A DNA stretch of 64,000 bases from contig JASANC010000992.1 of assembly GCA_030248135.1 (NCBI GenBank), forward strand, positions 1-64,000, given 5' to 3'. The position numbers were made by a program, and so were the translations under genes. The notes under the pieces are model-generated. The model saw only the letters and a program-made list of their open reading frames with translations, did no database searches and was not told the origin of the DNA. Positions 45,271-58,315 of this stretch are shown in pieces (the stretch's first letter is position 1; each line of letters opens with the position of its first letter). This DNA is from Theristus sp. LFF4_11 (taxonomy: Eukaryota > Nematoda > Chromadorea > Monhysterida > Xyalidae).

Positions 45271-48200
45271 GCTGTTGCTGTTGTTGTTGTTGTTGGCGCC
45301 GCGCGGCCTCCTGTCGCTCGCGATGCGTTTGGTAGACCTGCGTGTGCGCAACGGGAGAATGGTTGCACTGGTGCCTAGGGGGGAGGGTTAACTGGAGGTT
45401 GTGTCCCCCATAGTGACACGAGATCAATGACTCACTGGATGGGATAATCGTGAACAGCGCCCATACGCGAAACCAATAAAACCCACCACTTTTTTGGCCC
45501 TTTTGATTGCTGAAAGTTGCCCGGGCGGAGGGAGAGCAATAAACTGCAACATCGCAGAAAGTGACTTCACAACGAACCCATAGAGTGGCTGGTCTTCAGT
45601 CTTGTGGCGGTGACTCCAATATAGATCGTGGGCGACAACTATGGAGCGGGCCGCTGCAACGACCGGCAACCAATCAGCAAGCTACACTCGAACAGTTCGA
45701 AATTTCCACCGAAACAACCGTTTACCGGCTGCCGCTGTGTGCCATAGACAATCGACGGCTCACTGTAGCCGCCACCCGCATAACCGTACAGCGTGCTGTC
45801 GTAGTCTCCGGTGAGCCGCCTGTCCGGCCAGCCATTGCTGACAGCCGCTGACGGGATCGCGTGATAGACGGTCGACTGTGGACTGCTGGCGCACTGCGGC
45901 TGCTCGAGCGGCATCGTGAAGCCGAGACCGGCCGTGGAATGATCGCTGTAGAATGACGGCGACAGCTGGCTGGTGCTGGTTGTCTGGAAATGGTAGATCG
46001 CGTTTGGGCGCTGGCGTTTTTTTGGTTTGAAACGTCGCTTTGCTTATTTTTGGCCGTTCGTTAAGGTGACAGAGGATTCTCATTCTTTGTCAACGGAACT
46101 TTTCAGGGTTTCTCGCATTTGAATTCTGGAGACGTCGAAAACGATTCAGTTTCAAGTTTTGCTCCGATACTTTCCGCCATTAAACACATCATATGGGCAA
46201 CATCAAGCACGTCGTATGCAGGTTACATTTTCTGCCATCTGCACATTTTTATATCAACAAAACGTTTCAGTTATCGCTAATATTGCGCTAAATGGTTGCA
46301 CTTTTTCAGAAACCACAGTTCACAAAATGCAACATCTGAAACTTTTTTCATCATCAATATAGCGCTCTGTTTGCAGTTTCGCCAAGTAGACGCATACCGC
46401 GATGTCCCGCTCGTGTGTAGTCAGCGTGCGACAGACACCAGGCAGACTACAGTCCTGCCGCCCGTCACCGAAATCTCGTGTTTTAAAGAAACTCATAACT
46501 ATGAGAAGCATCTTTCATTCTGCGTGCGACACCAGCAAACCATGGAAGCAGAATCACGCAAAACGCAAATCACGATCACATGCACTCACCGGTTGCTGCT
46601 GCTGGTAAGTGTACCGAGTGGAGCACGCAGAGCTGGCCGCCACCGTCAACAGGTCCTGAGTTGTTGAATTTCGTTTTTTGAAAATTATTCATTTACTCCG
46701 ATTTTCACTGTTTTACAATAACAGAATCAAATGCCAAAAACTGTGGGTGTCGACAAAATACGACATCTACCGTAATCGGCATATCGGTCTCGACACGAAC
46801 CTTTGTAATCGTCAGATGGGAAATTATCGGATGGTAAAAAGAATAATAATATTTATCTAAACGAAGTTACTGAGATATCGTTCTTAACGACCAAGAAAGC
46901 AGACTGCAGCGAGATCGTGCCAAGACCGGATGCAGTAAATACCCGTAATCCGTGCGCGGCTACAACTTTGACAATAATACCAATTCAGAAAACCCGTGTT
47001 TTGTTTAGAATTTGGTGTGAATTTAAAATTTGCAAGCAGATAATGTGGACAGAAAAGATGACTGACAAACGTAATGCAGAACATGCCAAGTCGTCAAACA
47101 GTTGCTTGAATTGAAAAGCGGAAAATCTTTTTTCCCCAACAAATCAGAAACAAATGAAGAAGTTCGTGGCATATGATTAACGGACAGGATAAAGGCACTT
47201 CTCACTAGAAACAAAGTTTTTGTTTCCCAAGTTATAATAACCCAAAGTTTATCACAGAGCGACAATAGAAAAAATGCTGTTTTTGCAGCAGCAGATGTTT
47301 TTTCTATGGAACAGAACAAACAATAGGGTCATTGAGCTTACGTTGTAAAGTCGAACGAATTCATCAGCGTTGGTTTGCTGTACAAAATCAAACAAAAACC
47401 TTGTTGAGTAGAAAACCCCCTGTAGATTTAGCAAAAAACGGTTTCCTCTTCATAAGATAAACTGATAAATTCGATCCTTCACCACCATCTACTCTTAGCG
47501 ACCATTGAAGCACTTGTGTTTCAAATTTCGAAAAAAAAAACTGACGCAGATATTGCGCGGGCGTTTCATCAATTCATTCAGGGGCACCAGTGGTGGTGTA
47601 GCACTATTGGACTGCTAAGCGTTTATGAAACTGGCCCCTGGAGTAGCAAGCGTTGACAAAAACTTACTCCAGGGGTCAGCAGCAGACGCACCACAGCAGC
47701 CGCAAATCATCGAACGGGTACGATGCTCGGCACCCAAACGCAAGCAACAAAGTTAACCCCGCCCCGCGAACCTGCAACTGCTGCTGTGAGACGCTGGCGA
47801 GTGTGGCGCCCGTCAGTCCGTACGACTGCATTGCTCTGTTCAGGAGTTCGTGCGCTCGCGCGTCCAGTGAACTCGAGGCGGTCGACGACACGTCGGGCGA
47901 CGCCGCGACGACGAGGTTGCTGTTGAGCTGGTCGAGGTGCTGCTGCAGCTGCTGGCGGCGCTCGTGCAGCGAGACGCGCTCGGATGCCTGCGCAAACGTG
48001 CAAGTTATCGCTGGCGATGGCATTCGATGGGTTCAAACTACGAAGACTTTCTCAAAAAGGGGACTACAGTGCAGCGCACACTTGCTGAGGGCTGTTTCGA
48101 GGCGGAGCACTATGAAAACTATTAGATCGCTATTTCCCAGACATCTTCCAGTGTTGGACAAAAGCAGATTATCCGATTGCCCAAACAGAAACTAAAAAAA

Positions 48201-51200
48201 CAACAACAAACGCTAGATCGAGCAAAACGTTCCGAATGCATGAAACTGATAGCTCAAATGATTGTTTATGGACAAATACGCGGTGGTCCGGTCACCACCA
48301 CAAAACGGATCAAAACCAAAATAACCACAGAGAAAACACCGAAAAAACCAAAACAACAAGCGCACCAATTGATGCGCGGGCCGCGGCGGAATGGACAACG
48401 GTGCGCCCGGCTGCACCTGGACGGTCGCGGTCGCAGTGGCGCCCGTTACGCCCGGCGATCGTGACCGCGACGACCGTCGATTCAGCAACCGACGGTCGTC
48501 GTCGTCGCCGCTGTCCGACCGATGTTGCCGTTTCGCCGAAGGCGCTCGATGCTCCGACCCGGTTGAGCTCGTCGTTCGCTCCGACGACCTCCGCACGGAG
48601 AAGCCCACCGCGGACAACTCCGTCTCGGTCACACTCGACACGGGCCGCTTTTGACCGGCAGCCGCGCTCGTCGGTTTTATCGTGAAACTGGCGACTGTCG
48701 GCGACTGTGCACTGCTGGTCAGTCCTGCATTGAAGTGGAGGAAATTTTGGAGATTTTTCTCGTGTCAATAATCGGAAGCATCGTGAATTGTATGCGGTTT
48801 TGGACTAGACCGGGCTTGGAGAGTAATACGGCTATAACAAAAACGTAATATGTCTGACCTCAACATTCGTTAAAATTGAGGTCAGAAACGGTGAAAACAT
48901 GCAAAATCAACTGTCAATTTGGCCAACAACTGAGTTTGAAAAAAGAACAGATAAATTACGCGTTCCTTCATTGTTTTTGTTTCATGTCAACATTTTGAAA
49001 CCCCCGTACAAATACGGTTCTAAAACCGTTTTCACCATGAAAACAGCTAAGCACCGCAACACACAGCACAGCAAAACGTGTCCCACTGCGAATCGAAAGT
49101 GATCCATCCATTCTGCACCGCATCCCATCCGCATACCAGTGTCAGCATCGCGCTGCGACTGCGGCGGTGAGTCGTCGTCGAGTAGTATGATGGACGATGG
49201 GCTCGCGGCCGAACTGGCAGCCGCTGCTGCTGCCGCTGTCGCACCAGGCGGCGACGGCTCCGGTGACGCGGGCGCCGGTCTCCGGCTCCGGCTAGCCGCA
49301 GTCGGTGGACTCGGCGTGTCGCGCGATGCCGTCTGCGGAACAAACAACGATGAAAAGTTGGTGATGTAGTTGATGATGGGCGATCATTGTAATTATCTAC
49401 GTGTAATTATGTGTAATTATGCGTGATTTCCTATATAATGTGATCCGTTTTCCTGTAATATTCGTTGTTCTCCAGTCCACTAAATCGCCACTCTCTCGCT
49501 ACTTGGAAGTATAAGATCTCAAAATTGACACACATTGTGACAGAGAAGTCACAGTCGGAGTAAAGTATTACTGAGTTTTTTTTTAAATGGGAGTGCACTG
49601 TTTTCACTGCAGACAGTGCACTCCATTTATAACTCAGTACTGTTGCAGAATCACAAGGAAACACACAGGCGCACACACAGGCCCTGTGTTCGCATATGTG
49701 TACCAGTGTACGTGTGTTTGTTATAGTGACTGTGCAACAGCGTGTTCAGAAGATGACTTCAACTGAGTAATCATTTGAGAGATCATTTCATCACATCTGA
49801 GTTGAAGATGTGCACCGACTGATAGAAAAAGAGAATTCAGATTTATTGTTCGTTGTTACTATGTTCACAGAGAAAACATTAATTCCAGTGCACTGATTGG
49901 CGACATTGCGCCGTTAATGCAGCACGCCAAAAACTCAGATTTCAACCTGCGCTGCAGACGGCGGCCCAGACAACGACGACTCGTTTGACTGACGCACGGC
50001 GCCGTTCTTGCTCGCGGCGCTCTTGCGCGTGGCGTCATTCTCATCCTCACTGTCGCTCAATTCGATTATCTGATGGTATGAAAAAGTTTGTACCTAAAAG
50101 TTTTAGTGTCAAAAGAAATCCCAGTTTTAAAATCACCTGTCTCACCACTATGGTGGCACTCATTCACCTGAATGTCACTGTCATTTCCATCATCATGATT
50201 ATCGTTCGACGTCGTCAATTCACCCTCGCTTCTCAGTTCACTGGTCACTTTCACGGCTGTTTGGTCGTCATTGCTTGCTGAGCTTGGCACTGCTGTCGAT
50301 TGGTCGGGCGGAGCAACTGGTGCTGCTGTAAAAAGAATCAGTCAATCAATCAACCAATCAATCAATCAACCAATCAACCAGTGCATCAATCAATCAATCA
50401 ATCAACCAATCAATCAGTGCATCAATCAATCTTCACACGCGACCTGTTAAACTTCTACACAGGCGTTCTGTCATACGTCATCACTCATGTTGACACATTT
50501 GCCTGAACAGAGCGACATAAAAAAGCGAAAAAACCAAGAAATTGTAAACACCAAACCAAACAACAAAAAAACGACCAACGTTTCTGCGGCTGCCTCGGCG
50601 GCGTCGTGCCCGGCTCGTCATCATCCTGCACCGGTTGCCAGGAGCCGTCGCGGAACAACTCGATGTCGGTCACTTGCGTTTGGTTGCCGAGACTTTTCAG
50701 TACGTCGACGAAGTAGCTGAAAAACGTGAAGCTCAATTCAGTTTTTTTGCGTTTCATTCGTCTCTTCAGCGGTGGAGTTCTCGAGATGCACATTTGAGTT
50801 TTTTTACTGATTTTGGTCAAGTTTCTTCTAGTTCCGTTGATTGAACGCCTGCTTCGCCACAAAATCAACCCGGCCGAATTCTGTTACGTGAATGTAATCT
50901 ACATGAATGGCCAAAAAAACTCCCAAAACTACAATCCACCAAAATTACACGTCTCCCACCAGGACGGCGAAACAAATTTGTCCAACAAAACTAATGCGCT
51001 CACCCAAACAGTAGTGCACATTGTTACTCCACATCACACAACACAGTAAAGTTGCGCAGTCACAAACACGAACACCACACACACACACACATACGATATC
51101 ACCGCAGCGTGCCATCTTATGTGTGCCGATGTGTTTCTTCCGCCACTGTACAGCATTGCTGGTGTTGTGCTATGTAACAGAGTGCACTGTTTCCATACAA

Positions 51201-54200
51201 GACCGTTCACCACCGATCAATAAACCTCCGGCCAGCCAGCGCCATACCCCTCAATGAGCAGCTGATCGTACGGCAGCGCACTGTCGCGATCCGGGCACAC
51301 GGGGCACTTCCACGTTGGCCGACGTTCGTTCATCTTCAGGAACAGGTCGACGTCGAAACACTGCAGATGACGACACTTGATGCCTTTGCCTGGTGTCTGC
51401 ATTCGCACCATGCCAAGCTGAAGTTGAGAAACATGATGGACACCTGAGGTTAGAGACGAAACTTGAATGTGCGTTTCAAGCAGGCTGCATCCATACAGCC
51501 ACATTCAACTTGAGAAACACACAATTCAATTCTTATTCATCACTGCAAGTTCGAAAGAGGGGGAGGGACTGACACCAAAGATATAATCCTGCTGAGGATA
51601 ACGTATGTGTAAGTAATGTAACAAGAGAACGATCAACACAGCGGGCACTTGATTGTTTGAGCAAAAACAAGAATGTCGGCTAGCACAAAAAAACAGTTTT
51701 TTTGTTGCTGGAAAAAGAAATTCTTCATTCTACTCAGTTGCGCTCGCACCATTCGAAAACGGTGTGCGCCGCAAAAACTCGTGCAGCTGGCAATCAACAA
51801 CAACGAAAGTGTTGTGGCACCAGCGTCCGAGCGAGTTATACAGGGTGGCGCATGCAGTGCGCACATTTATGAGACACGTGAAACATCACCAGACCATTGG
51901 TGTGAAACAGCCAAGGTTTCGCAACATCAGCGCACAACTGATTGTTTTGTTTTATTGAAACAGTAAAGACCCGTTCATACTGACGCTGACGCATGCGCGT
52001 GTAATGGTATGGTCGATTGGATCTTTTTTCAAGGTACAAGGAGTGCGCAAAATTTGCAAGAAAAGGGGTGCAAACCTTTTGTAATTGTATGCCAAATTTC
52101 GGGTGTTTTTCAAAATTAATTGGTTTTTGTGCCATTCTGTTCATTTTTTTGCCTCTCGAACACGCGATTGAGAAGAAATCCGGCATTTAAAAAAACACAA
52201 CTCCTAGTCTGCAACTGGTATCGCCTTGATTGAGCATTTAAGGAGTGCCTCATTTAATCGGCCATACTGCCCGTCTTGTGTTTTAGTATACTACCAGTGT
52301 ACCACCGTCCATGGAGATGTGCCCTTGACGTACGTCAGCGGACGCCAGTATGAACAGGTCCAACAAAGTGGCACATTATTTTCAGTTTTTTTCACTTCAG
52401 CGCCGTTTAAATACGACGCACTTCAAAAAATGTCACGACACGTCACATGACGATTTTCACCCACGAAATCTGTAAGAGACGTGAAACATCGGCCGACCCG
52501 TGAGACAGTTTCACAAGCAGACACAGAACCACTGTTTTTTCTGTTTTTTTGATAACTCCATTGTCCACAAAACCATGTGTTGCTGCCTTGTTGCTGTGAT
52601 TTAGTGAATTGAAGTCATGCAAAGCTCATCTCGGTTCACTTCAAACGAGCCTCCAAATTGCATAAGTTTTTGGCGACGTTGACAGACGACCGACGCCCAG
52701 TCATTAAGCACACTGCTATTGTGGATTTATTCAAACGTGTCCGGGCTAAAACGACGTCATTTGCTTGACAATGCCCGTTTGTCAAAGTACAGGCACTAAA
52801 ATGTCAGTTTGATGTGACTGATTCGACATTCACCATTTGTTTATGGGAAGAAATCGGCTAAACGGAAAGTCTGGTTTGCTGTGAACGACAAGCGCATGTT
52901 TGGCGGCACATGACGTCATTTCAGTGGGACACGTTTGAAAAAATAGCTCATACATTAATACCGCATTACTTACCGGGCACTTCAGTGAGACTCGCAAGCT
53001 CTCGGTTGCCACCACATCGTCAGCGTCCATCTTTAGCCGTTTGATAACTGGGAAAGAAGGTGAAATGAAAACTGAGATTCAAGAAAAAGTCAACCAAAAA
53101 CATCAAGCAAACGCACTGTCATTTCGAATGTACTGCGCGTTGCGTTGCTCCTTGCCGTGCAGGCGCCGCGAGAGAATGTCAGAGTTTAGCCGACGCACCA
53201 GGCGCACGGCGAAAAACCAGTTCTGGAAAAGAAACACAAAATTTAGAAAAAATTGTTTCAGTGGAGCGACAGAAACAACCCGTTAAATAAAATCGCAGAA
53301 ATTTAACATTGCCAGATTGATATCAACCCGTTGTTGATAACACAATCACAAAACAAACACACTGGCAGTGGCAGCGCGTGTTGTCTGCCAGTGTGTTTGA
53401 TTCTGGTCTGACTGTGCAACAATGGACGAAAAAACGCGTGTTCAAGAAACCGCACACACGGAATTCGTTCAGACAACACAACTAATAACACCGCGATTTC
53501 AGTGTGATAGTATCTCACAAAAAACGGAAACCACCAAATCACGCAAGAAACAACAAAACTTGAATGCAACAGGCACTTTTGTACGTTTTTAAAGAACGTT
53601 GAATAGAACTAAAACAGCTCGTCTCGTCTCGATGAAAGGAATTTATTCTGGTTCGGCCGGCCAAACGAATTGCCAAAAGACGTGTGCCTCATGCATCGTC
53701 GATTTTAGCCAATCAGCTTTTGTGACAAGCCAATGAAAAAAAACAGTCACGCAATCTCTCACCCGCTTATCTGGCGTCCACGTCAAATTCAATCGATATC
53801 GATAATGAGAGCCCCGGACCGGCTGACAATAGGACGTCAAGTCAACGGGACGACTGTAGCGCTTCTGTTCGGCGTTCGGCTTGTTCGTCGGTATGATCGG
53901 CTGGAAAGAAAACAGTTTGCTGGAGAAATGGGGTGCAAGGATAGACCGGTTATGTAACCGTCGTTTATCATTTCCGTCGGAGTTTCCTGCAACGCAACTT
54001 TGGAACAGGGTTTTTTACACCTGAAACTCAGAGACACCTAAAACGTTGGATTTACGTGTCAAGAAGACACTTAAAAATCCTAACGGGAAATGCGTTTTCA
54101 CAACCCTAAAGCAAAACTCAAGCAAAACCAACCAACCAACAAAAGGCCACGTTCACCGGGGCTTTGAAATTAAAAAAAACAAAATAAAGAAGAGAAAACG

Positions 54201-57200
54201 TCTACAAAAAGCAGCAATTCACCGGCAACGCGACCAGTTTCTGATTGCAGCGCAACGTGAACTGCGGCGGGAAATCGTCTTTCTGTTCAGTGGTTGGATC
54301 GAGCAGAAACGAGCGAAACTGAATCTCAGTGCGCGGCAGCGGATGCTTCTCCGAGTCGTAACTAAAAAAAACAAGCGCAAAATAAGATTGTTCAGTGGAA
54401 TAAAAAATGATGCTTGGTTGAAAAAAAACTTGCATTCCGTGACAAAATGTTGTTCATTACACAAAAGCTGCATGGTAAAAATATGTTGTTCGCCACAAAA
54501 ATGTCGCTGGTAAAACATGGGAAGAAAACAAAACAACCTGAATATTCAGTCAGGACAGGACATCAATATTTTGAAAAAATCGGTGGCGTTTTGTTTGAAA
54601 ATTGTTCGAAATCAAAAATATCATGAATTGGTATTCGCCGCAACACCAGATCCGTAATCCACGTGCCCCACTGAAAAAACCAATCCAAGCAAACCACCCC
54701 GACGATCCAAAGTCATTGCGGACGCACTTCAACTGATTCACCACATTCGACGGAATCGTGAACTCGGCGATGTTCTCCACCATTTTCTGCGGCCCGCTCG
54801 GCACGAGCATCGTCGGCCCAATCACCGTTGCTATCGGATCGAAGAACGGCAGCGTCACCATTCGCACCGTCGGCAGATCGGAGCGACCGAACGTCGGCGT
54901 TGCGGCGTCGTTTGGCTGTGCGCCGCCGCCGCCGCCGCTGATCGATCCGGAGGAGTGAGTTGACTGTGACATCTGTGACGGTGAGTGTGGCGATTGGTGT
55001 TTTAAGATTGTAGAAGATGCGGCAACACAAACGTTTGTCTGTTCTTTTGGTTCTGCGATTGCAGATGCAGACAATCGAATTATGTTGCATGCTCGTAGCG
55101 GCGCAATCCAAAATTGTGCCAAAGTAACTCTCGCGACATTCGAGCGGATCCCATGGACTCACTCGGGTCGCTTTAAGAATTTTTTTGAATTGCCGCGTTC
55201 CGCATGGATATCTATGCGCGCGCATTGAGTCGCAGAACCAAATGTCTATCTCTTGGTTCTACCACTCACTGTGGTTGCAGATGTTCAAAAGGAAATTATT
55301 TCACGCTTGATGCGGAAAGTTGCCAATGTTGACAAAGTAGCCCGGTCGTATCTCAAGGGCTCCGGTCTCGTCAGCAATTGAGAATTTCCGCGTCAAGCAC
55401 GAAAGTCACTTGCTATTCTACACTACACGCACATTAGGTCGCAGATAGGGATGGATCCCGCAAATTTGCCGGAATCCGGGCCGGATCCGGCAAAAGCCCA
55501 TTCCGGCCGGGCCGGATCCGGCAAAAATTGCCGGAATGCGGACCGGAATGGCCTTTTTATGTCTAAAAAACATCTACGCACATTTCGTCGCTTCTTCATC
55601 ACATTTTCAGCATAAAACAGCACAGACACAGAAACAAAATCAGCAAGAAACAGCACGTGAACCAACCAAAAATTACAACAACAACAATTGACAAAATTCA
55701 CATCGCATAGGGATAATCAAGTGCTGGCAACACTCCATTCAGAAACATGACCTTTTCGGCGTTCTGAGTTGACAGACGAGATCGGCTGTACACAAACACC
55801 TGCCTGGCTTCAGAGAACATTCGTTCGCTTGCCACGCTTGTTGGTAGCGGTGCCAGGTATCTGCGCGCGATTGTCGATAGTTTGGGGTATTTAGACGAGT
55901 TCAGCCGCCAAAAGTCTAGCATTCGATCACTTTTGTCCGGTTCGTCGATAAAATCATCCGACTCGTACATATTCATTTCGCCGCGCAGTTCGTCTTCGAG
56001 ACTGGATTCGCCTGACGGGTTGCGCGGTCGCGCAGCGTGAAACTCGATGCCTCCGTAGAAGCCAGTCGATTTCTTTTTTGGTTCGGGCTCGCGTTCACTT
56101 TCGTCATCGTCGTTGTTTGCAATCTCGGATGTATCGTCGCAGTTTGTGGGCGTCTCCGGTCGTTTCAAGATTTTCTTTGCAATGTGAAGTAGTTCACAAC
56201 GAATCGCGCCTTCATTTTCGAAGACGACTGCAGTATTCTTGAATCGCGGATCAACGTACGTGGCCATGATGTTGGATTCGTTGTGGAAAAGCGCACGGAA
56301 GCGTGTGTCGATGCTGGTCAGCAGCGTTTCTTTCGTCGTACCAATGCCACTCGCATCGACTTGTTCAATGCGCTGCTTCAGTGCGCAAACGGCGGGCAAC
56401 ACCATTGAAAAGGATTCGTCGTCTCGTGGATTCGTCGTTGGGAAGGGGGGTTATCGGGTTTTAGGGGGTCACGGCACCCCGCACACCCACGGTAACACAC
56501 GTCGCTAAAATCGCTGGTGTTCTGGAGCTCACAAAAAAGCAACTGTTTGACAGCTAACTGAATATGACCAACGAAAATGGCTGATTTCAAAAAAAAAACC
56601 TGCTATTGTTCATCAACAACGTCGGCCAAAAGCTGGCAGCCACGTTTTTTAAAGTGGACGATGCTGCACATAAGTTTACCACTCAAGACAAAAGCAGTGA
56701 ACCATTTACGCGTACCATTGAACAGAACACTAAACTAAAGCAACGCTCACTGATCACATGTCAAATGCACAACAACAAAACCAACAAAGCACCGAAACAA
56801 ATTTGTCAAACCATTGAACAGCTCTGAAACGGAGGAATCAACTTGTTAATTCGCGGGTCTCGGCCATTCCGGCCGGATCCGGCAAAATTGCGCCGGAATC
56901 CGGACCGGATCCGGATCCAATTTTAGGCGCCGGAATCCGGAATCCGGACCGGAACCGGCTCCATCCCTAGTCGCAGACTAGAAAAATTTTGATCTCAAGC
57001 AACCCAAATCTAAAACAATAATAATCCAAAATAAACCAAACCAAAAACAATCCAAAACCTGAACCACTCACATGTCGCGACACCGGCTGCTGTATGACAT
57101 TGCGGCCGTAGCTGGAGCTGCTCGTCGATGGTGCCGTCGTTGACATCGAGTTCGTGAAGGCGGACGCAATGACGGCACGGCCGCCGGACGCAGATTGGCT

Positions 57201-58312
57201 GCCGTACGACTGCGCGTTGTTGTTGTTGTTGTTGACGTGAGCACGTGATGACGACGATGATGAGTATTGGTACTGTTGCACGGTGTACGCAGACTGCTGC
57301 ACATGACAGTTGTGGGTTGTCAGTTTTGCTTGCGGCATTTCGTCTGGTTCGTGCGGCACAGAAATATTCATGTCGCATGTTGCACTATGTTTCTTTAAAC
57401 CTGTCATCTTTTTTTATCAAAATACGGAAGCCCGCTAAAGACGAAAGAACGGCACCGGGTGCGAAGAGGACACATTTCGCCTCAAAGGAGTTTCTTGATT
57501 CCCCGACCATTCCGATTCATTCTTCTTCAATGCGAAATTTCTCGCGCTTTGTATTCTGCCAAAAAGTGACAGGTTTGAAGAAATATACTGTAGCAGCATA
57601 CGACGTTGAACTGTATGCGACGACAAGGACAATTTCCAATTCAACTTAATGCCAGTAACCCCAACAATAAACTTCGATTGTTTCATGGGCGAACACACAA
57701 CGGAATGTCAATTCTCCTGACTCTCTCGGTGTTTTCACTTCTTGAAAGTACTGAGAAAAAACCACAAAACAGAAAACAACGGAACAAACCTGCGTTGAGT
57801 GAGCACCGCCGGATGAACTGGATGCGTGATGGCCGCTGCTGGTGCCGTACATCCGAGAACGGGGCATGTTGCTGGGCGCTGGCAAGCTGCGACCTCCGCG
57901 AAGACTGAAACATTGAGAAACAGCACTAAACATCATCGAACCTGGACATCAGCAGAATCTTGCAAAATCAACCACCCTGGGCATAAAGCCACAAACGACC
58001 GGGATCGTTAACCACACCCTGACCGGTGTTTAGCGAGCGTACATGAAATTCGAAAATTGGCCTCAAGCAATACAATAACCAACCAGCTGGAACTGTGAGA
58101 CGCGTCAGAATAAAAAGATCGGAGAACAACAAAGAGCATTTCGACGACGGACGGACTAACACGTATAAATCCTTGATTTTTCGGTGTAACTCGAGACTCT
58201 TGTCGACGTTACTCAAGATACGATTCAGCAACTCGGATTTCTTGCCGATTCGCGATAAATTAACGGCGGTCAAAATGTCTTGCAGTTCGTGCACTCGTAA
58301 CGGCGTTAGCAT
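44984..58312 (-). CDS. PIAS: PIAS-family E3 SUMO-protein ligase (18 exons)
   Basis: Exons in transcript order: 58161-58315 (Met at 58312), 57790-57904, 57072-57296, 54704-54972, 54223-54361, 53763-53900, 53117-53222, 52974-53047, 51248-51417, 50580-50716, 50168-50325, 49947-50069, 49137-49332, 48366-48724, 47772-47987, 46590-46655, 45726-45983, 44984-45337. All junctions are phase-consistent, giving about 1084 residues. Domains: SAP (LTPLRVHELQDILTAVNLSR), PINIT (exons 4-7, e.g. RMVTLPFFDP, DDFPPQFTLRCNQK), SP-RING (ESLRVSLKCP|LGMVRMQTPGKG, CRHLQCFDVDLFLKMNERRP, WKCPVCPD). Two SUMO-interacting motifs follow (IIELSDSEDEND; SIILLDDDSPP), then a low-complexity tail with a polyQ run. It recruits Ubc9~SUMO to nuclear substrates. 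Longer than the usual 570-650 residues because of the tail. A non-coding 5' exon may lie upstream. Confidence 0.95.
45227..45295 (-). repeat. CAA/CAG repeat encoding polyglutamine in the last PIAS exon
   Basis: (GTT)n on the plus strand with a few GCT reads as ~22 Gln on the minus strand, mostly CAA, between RQEAARR and PPVTSTS. Confidence 0.95.
49555..49642. repeat. Imperfect palindrome
   Basis: TACTGAGTTTTTTTTTAAAT GGGAGTGCACTGTTTTCACTG is mirrored by CAGACAGTGCACTCCATTTATAACTCAGTA. A MITE-like hairpin in PIAS intron 12. Confidence 0.7.
50338..50430 (+). repeat. (AATC)n / (ATCA)n microsatellite
   Basis: AATCAATCAACCAATC-type tetranucleotide run in PIAS intron 10, next to the acceptor of exon 11. 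Confidence 0.95.
51248..51417 (-). other. PIAS: PIAS exon 9: SP-RING zinc-binding core
   Basis: Encodes LGMVRMQTPGKGIKCRHLQC and CPVCPDRDSALPYDQLLIEG. The Cys/His/Cys/Cys ligands (KCRHLQCFD ... WKCPVC) that hold the SP-RING fold and contact Ubc9 are all present, so the ligase should be active. Confidence 0.95.
52722..52962 (+). mobile_element. TGACGTCA-MITE, copy 4
   Basis: Complete copy with both outer arms (GTGGATTTATTCAAACGTGTCC ... GACACGTTTGAAAAAATAGC); it ends ~12 bp from the donor of PIAS exon 8. Confidence 0.85.
55446..56969 (-). mobile_element. Degraded autonomous-type hAT transposon
   Basis: Termini TAGGGATGGATCC and (reverse-complemented) TAGGGATGGAGCC are flanked by the exact 8 bp duplication GTCGCAGA (55438-55445, 56970-56977). 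Just inside lie clusters of GGATCCGGCAAAATTGCCGG-like subterminal repeats. It encloses a transposase remnant on the minus strand and sits in PIAS intron 3. Confidence 0.93.
55698..56405 (-). pseudogene. hAT transposase C-terminal fragment
   Basis: About 235 codons encode the end of a hAT transposase. DPRFKNTAVVFENEG lies in the helical region, and the C-terminal dimerisation domain is clear: LDFWRLNSSKYPKLSTIARR, then LPTSVASERMFSEARQV and a short tail. The upstream piece (about 56500-56590, minus strand) with GHIQLAVKQLLFCELQ looks like another transposase segment in a different frame. The BED zinc finger and most of the RNase H-like catalytic core are missing, so it is non-functional. The surviving frame is long, suggesting recent decay or internal deletion. 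Confidence 0.88.
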
Positions 58313-58315
58313 GTA

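Noticed and set aside
48236..48685. Plus-strand frame of ~149 codons
   Set aside because: Antisense to PIAS exon 14, which fits the PIAS frame with correct splice sites.
54604..54680. Possible extra PIAS exon (WGTWITDLVLRR...)
   Set aside because: Exons 4 and 5 join directly in phase 2 and reproduce the PINIT domain without it.
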